Assembly (NCBI GenBank): GCA_003499585.1
Contig: DNSU01000072.1
Coordinates: 1 to 6,040, forward strand
Origin: Cyanobacteria bacterium UBA9579
GTDB lineage: Bacteria; Cyanobacteriota; Vampirovibrionia; Gastranaerophilales; UBA9579
Reading direction: 5' to 3'
DNA: 6,040 nt
Shown: positions 5,901 through 6,040 of the stretch, in pieces
How positions within the stretch are numbered: the first letter of the stretch is position 1
How the letters are laid out: each line of letters opens with the position of its first letter
The notes under the pieces: model-generated
Seen by the model: only the letters and a program-made list of their open reading frames with translations
Told to the model about the DNA's origin: nothing
The model's database searches: none
Position numbers and translations under genes: made by a program

Positions 5901-5941
5901 ATTACCTTTATAAATCCAGGAAGGGTTTAGTCAAGGGTAAT
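5901..5941. other. Long two-part inverted repeat overlapping a promoter
   Basis: ATTACCTTT (5901-5909) pairs with AAGGGTAAT (5933-5941), 9 bp with one wobble. After a small asymmetric internal loop, TAAATCC (5911-5917) pairs with GGGTTTA (5923-5929), 7 bp with one wobble around AGGAA. There is no U tract on either side, so it is unlikely to be a terminator. It coincides with the -10 and -35 of a - strand promoter candidate and so could be an operator. Confidence 0.45.
5907..5934 (-). promoter_or_regulatory. Sigma70-like promoter candidate for rsmE-cca
   Basis: On the - strand TTGACT (5934-5929, 5 of 6 to TTGACA) is followed after 16 bases by TATAAA (5912-5907, 5 of 6 to TATAAT). Transcription would start near 5900 and leave a leader of about 350 nt before rsmE. 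That is long, so a nearer and weaker promoter could also serve. It is supported by sequence match only. Confidence 0.45.
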
Positions 5942-5959
5942 CAGATAACCAAAGTATGA

Positions 5960-5999
5960 AATGATTAGAATCAACTAATTATTGCAGGGACTTTTTTTT
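5960..5999 (+). terminator. Weak terminator candidate: AT-rich hairpin and T8 tract
   Basis: AATGATTAG (5960-5968) pairs with CTAATTATT (5975-5983), 9 bp with one wobble around a six-base loop, and eight T residues occupy 5992-5999. The eight bases between stem and T tract, and the low G+C of the stem, are atypical for an intrinsic terminator. It may instead be chance in AT-rich DNA. Confidence 0.2.
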
Positions 6000-6040
6000 C
6001 AAAATTCTGAAATTAAGACAGTATTACTGCCGCTAGTTTG

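Larger units (their letters stand above)
5547..6040. other. 494-bp region without a recognisable gene
   Basis: Apart from the chance upstream extension of the rsmE frame (to 5720), all six frames are broken by frequent stops and I recognise no protein, tRNA or standard ncRNA. The region contains a promoter-like pair facing rsmE, two substantial stem-loops, a strong Shine-Dalgarno with a seven-codon frame, three TTGACT hexamers on the - strand (complements at 5846-5851, 5866-5871 and 5929-5934), and a T8 tract at 5992-5999. It is probably the rsmE upstream region plus either a leader for a + strand gene beyond 6040 or an unrecognised small RNA. Confidence 0.6.

Overview
This is an AT-rich bacterial chromosomal window (roughly two-thirds A+T by eye) with five intact housekeeping-type genes in two groups. 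I see no phage, plasmid, transposase, defence-system or CRISPR content. The taxonomic hint is the pair lysA (diaminopimelate decarboxylase) followed after 13 bp by a membrane-anchored CdaA/DacA-type diadenylate cyclase. To my knowledge this adjacency is characteristic of Cyanobacteria (there usually followed by uppS), whereas Firmicutes have cdaA-ybbR-glmM. With the low G+C and compact genes, a non-photosynthetic cyanobacterial relative (Melainabacteria/Vampirovibrionia, such as Gastranaerophilales) is my best guess. This is inference; other AT-rich phyla are not excluded.

Left half, + strand: lysA (78-1415) and dacA (1429-2328) form a tight operon. The dacA ribosome binding site begins inside the lysA stop codon and dacA starts with TTG. 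After a 95-bp gap comes a DUF72/YecE-family gene (2424-3170). Its Shine-Dalgarno sequence lies in the 3' arm of a 10-bp inverted repeat, which could hide it in mRNA. The expected uppS is absent at this position.

Middle: the convergent gap 3171-3379 is largely filled by a palindromic element of about 133 bp (3181-3313). It is made of two diverged copies of a roughly 55-bp unit in opposite orientation, each able to form its own hairpin. It resembles REP/BIME-type intergenic repeats.

Right half, - strand: rsmE (4797-5546, 16S rRNA m3U methyltransferase) overlaps cca (3380-4813, tRNA nucleotidyltransferase with HD domain) by 17 bp. They form a translation- and tRNA-maturation operon. The open frame of rsmE runs upstream to 5720, but family conservation and a good ribosome binding site place the true start at 5546. 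The remaining 494 bp (5547-6040) hold no recognisable gene. They contain a sigma70-like promoter facing rsmE embedded in a long hairpin, a second structured stem-loop followed by a strong Shine-Dalgarno and a seven-codon frame on the + strand, three TTGACT hexamers, and a T8 tract.

The genes are metabolically ordinary: lysine and cell-wall precursor supply, c-di-AMP signalling, rRNA modification and tRNA 3'-end synthesis. The most interesting material is between the genes.
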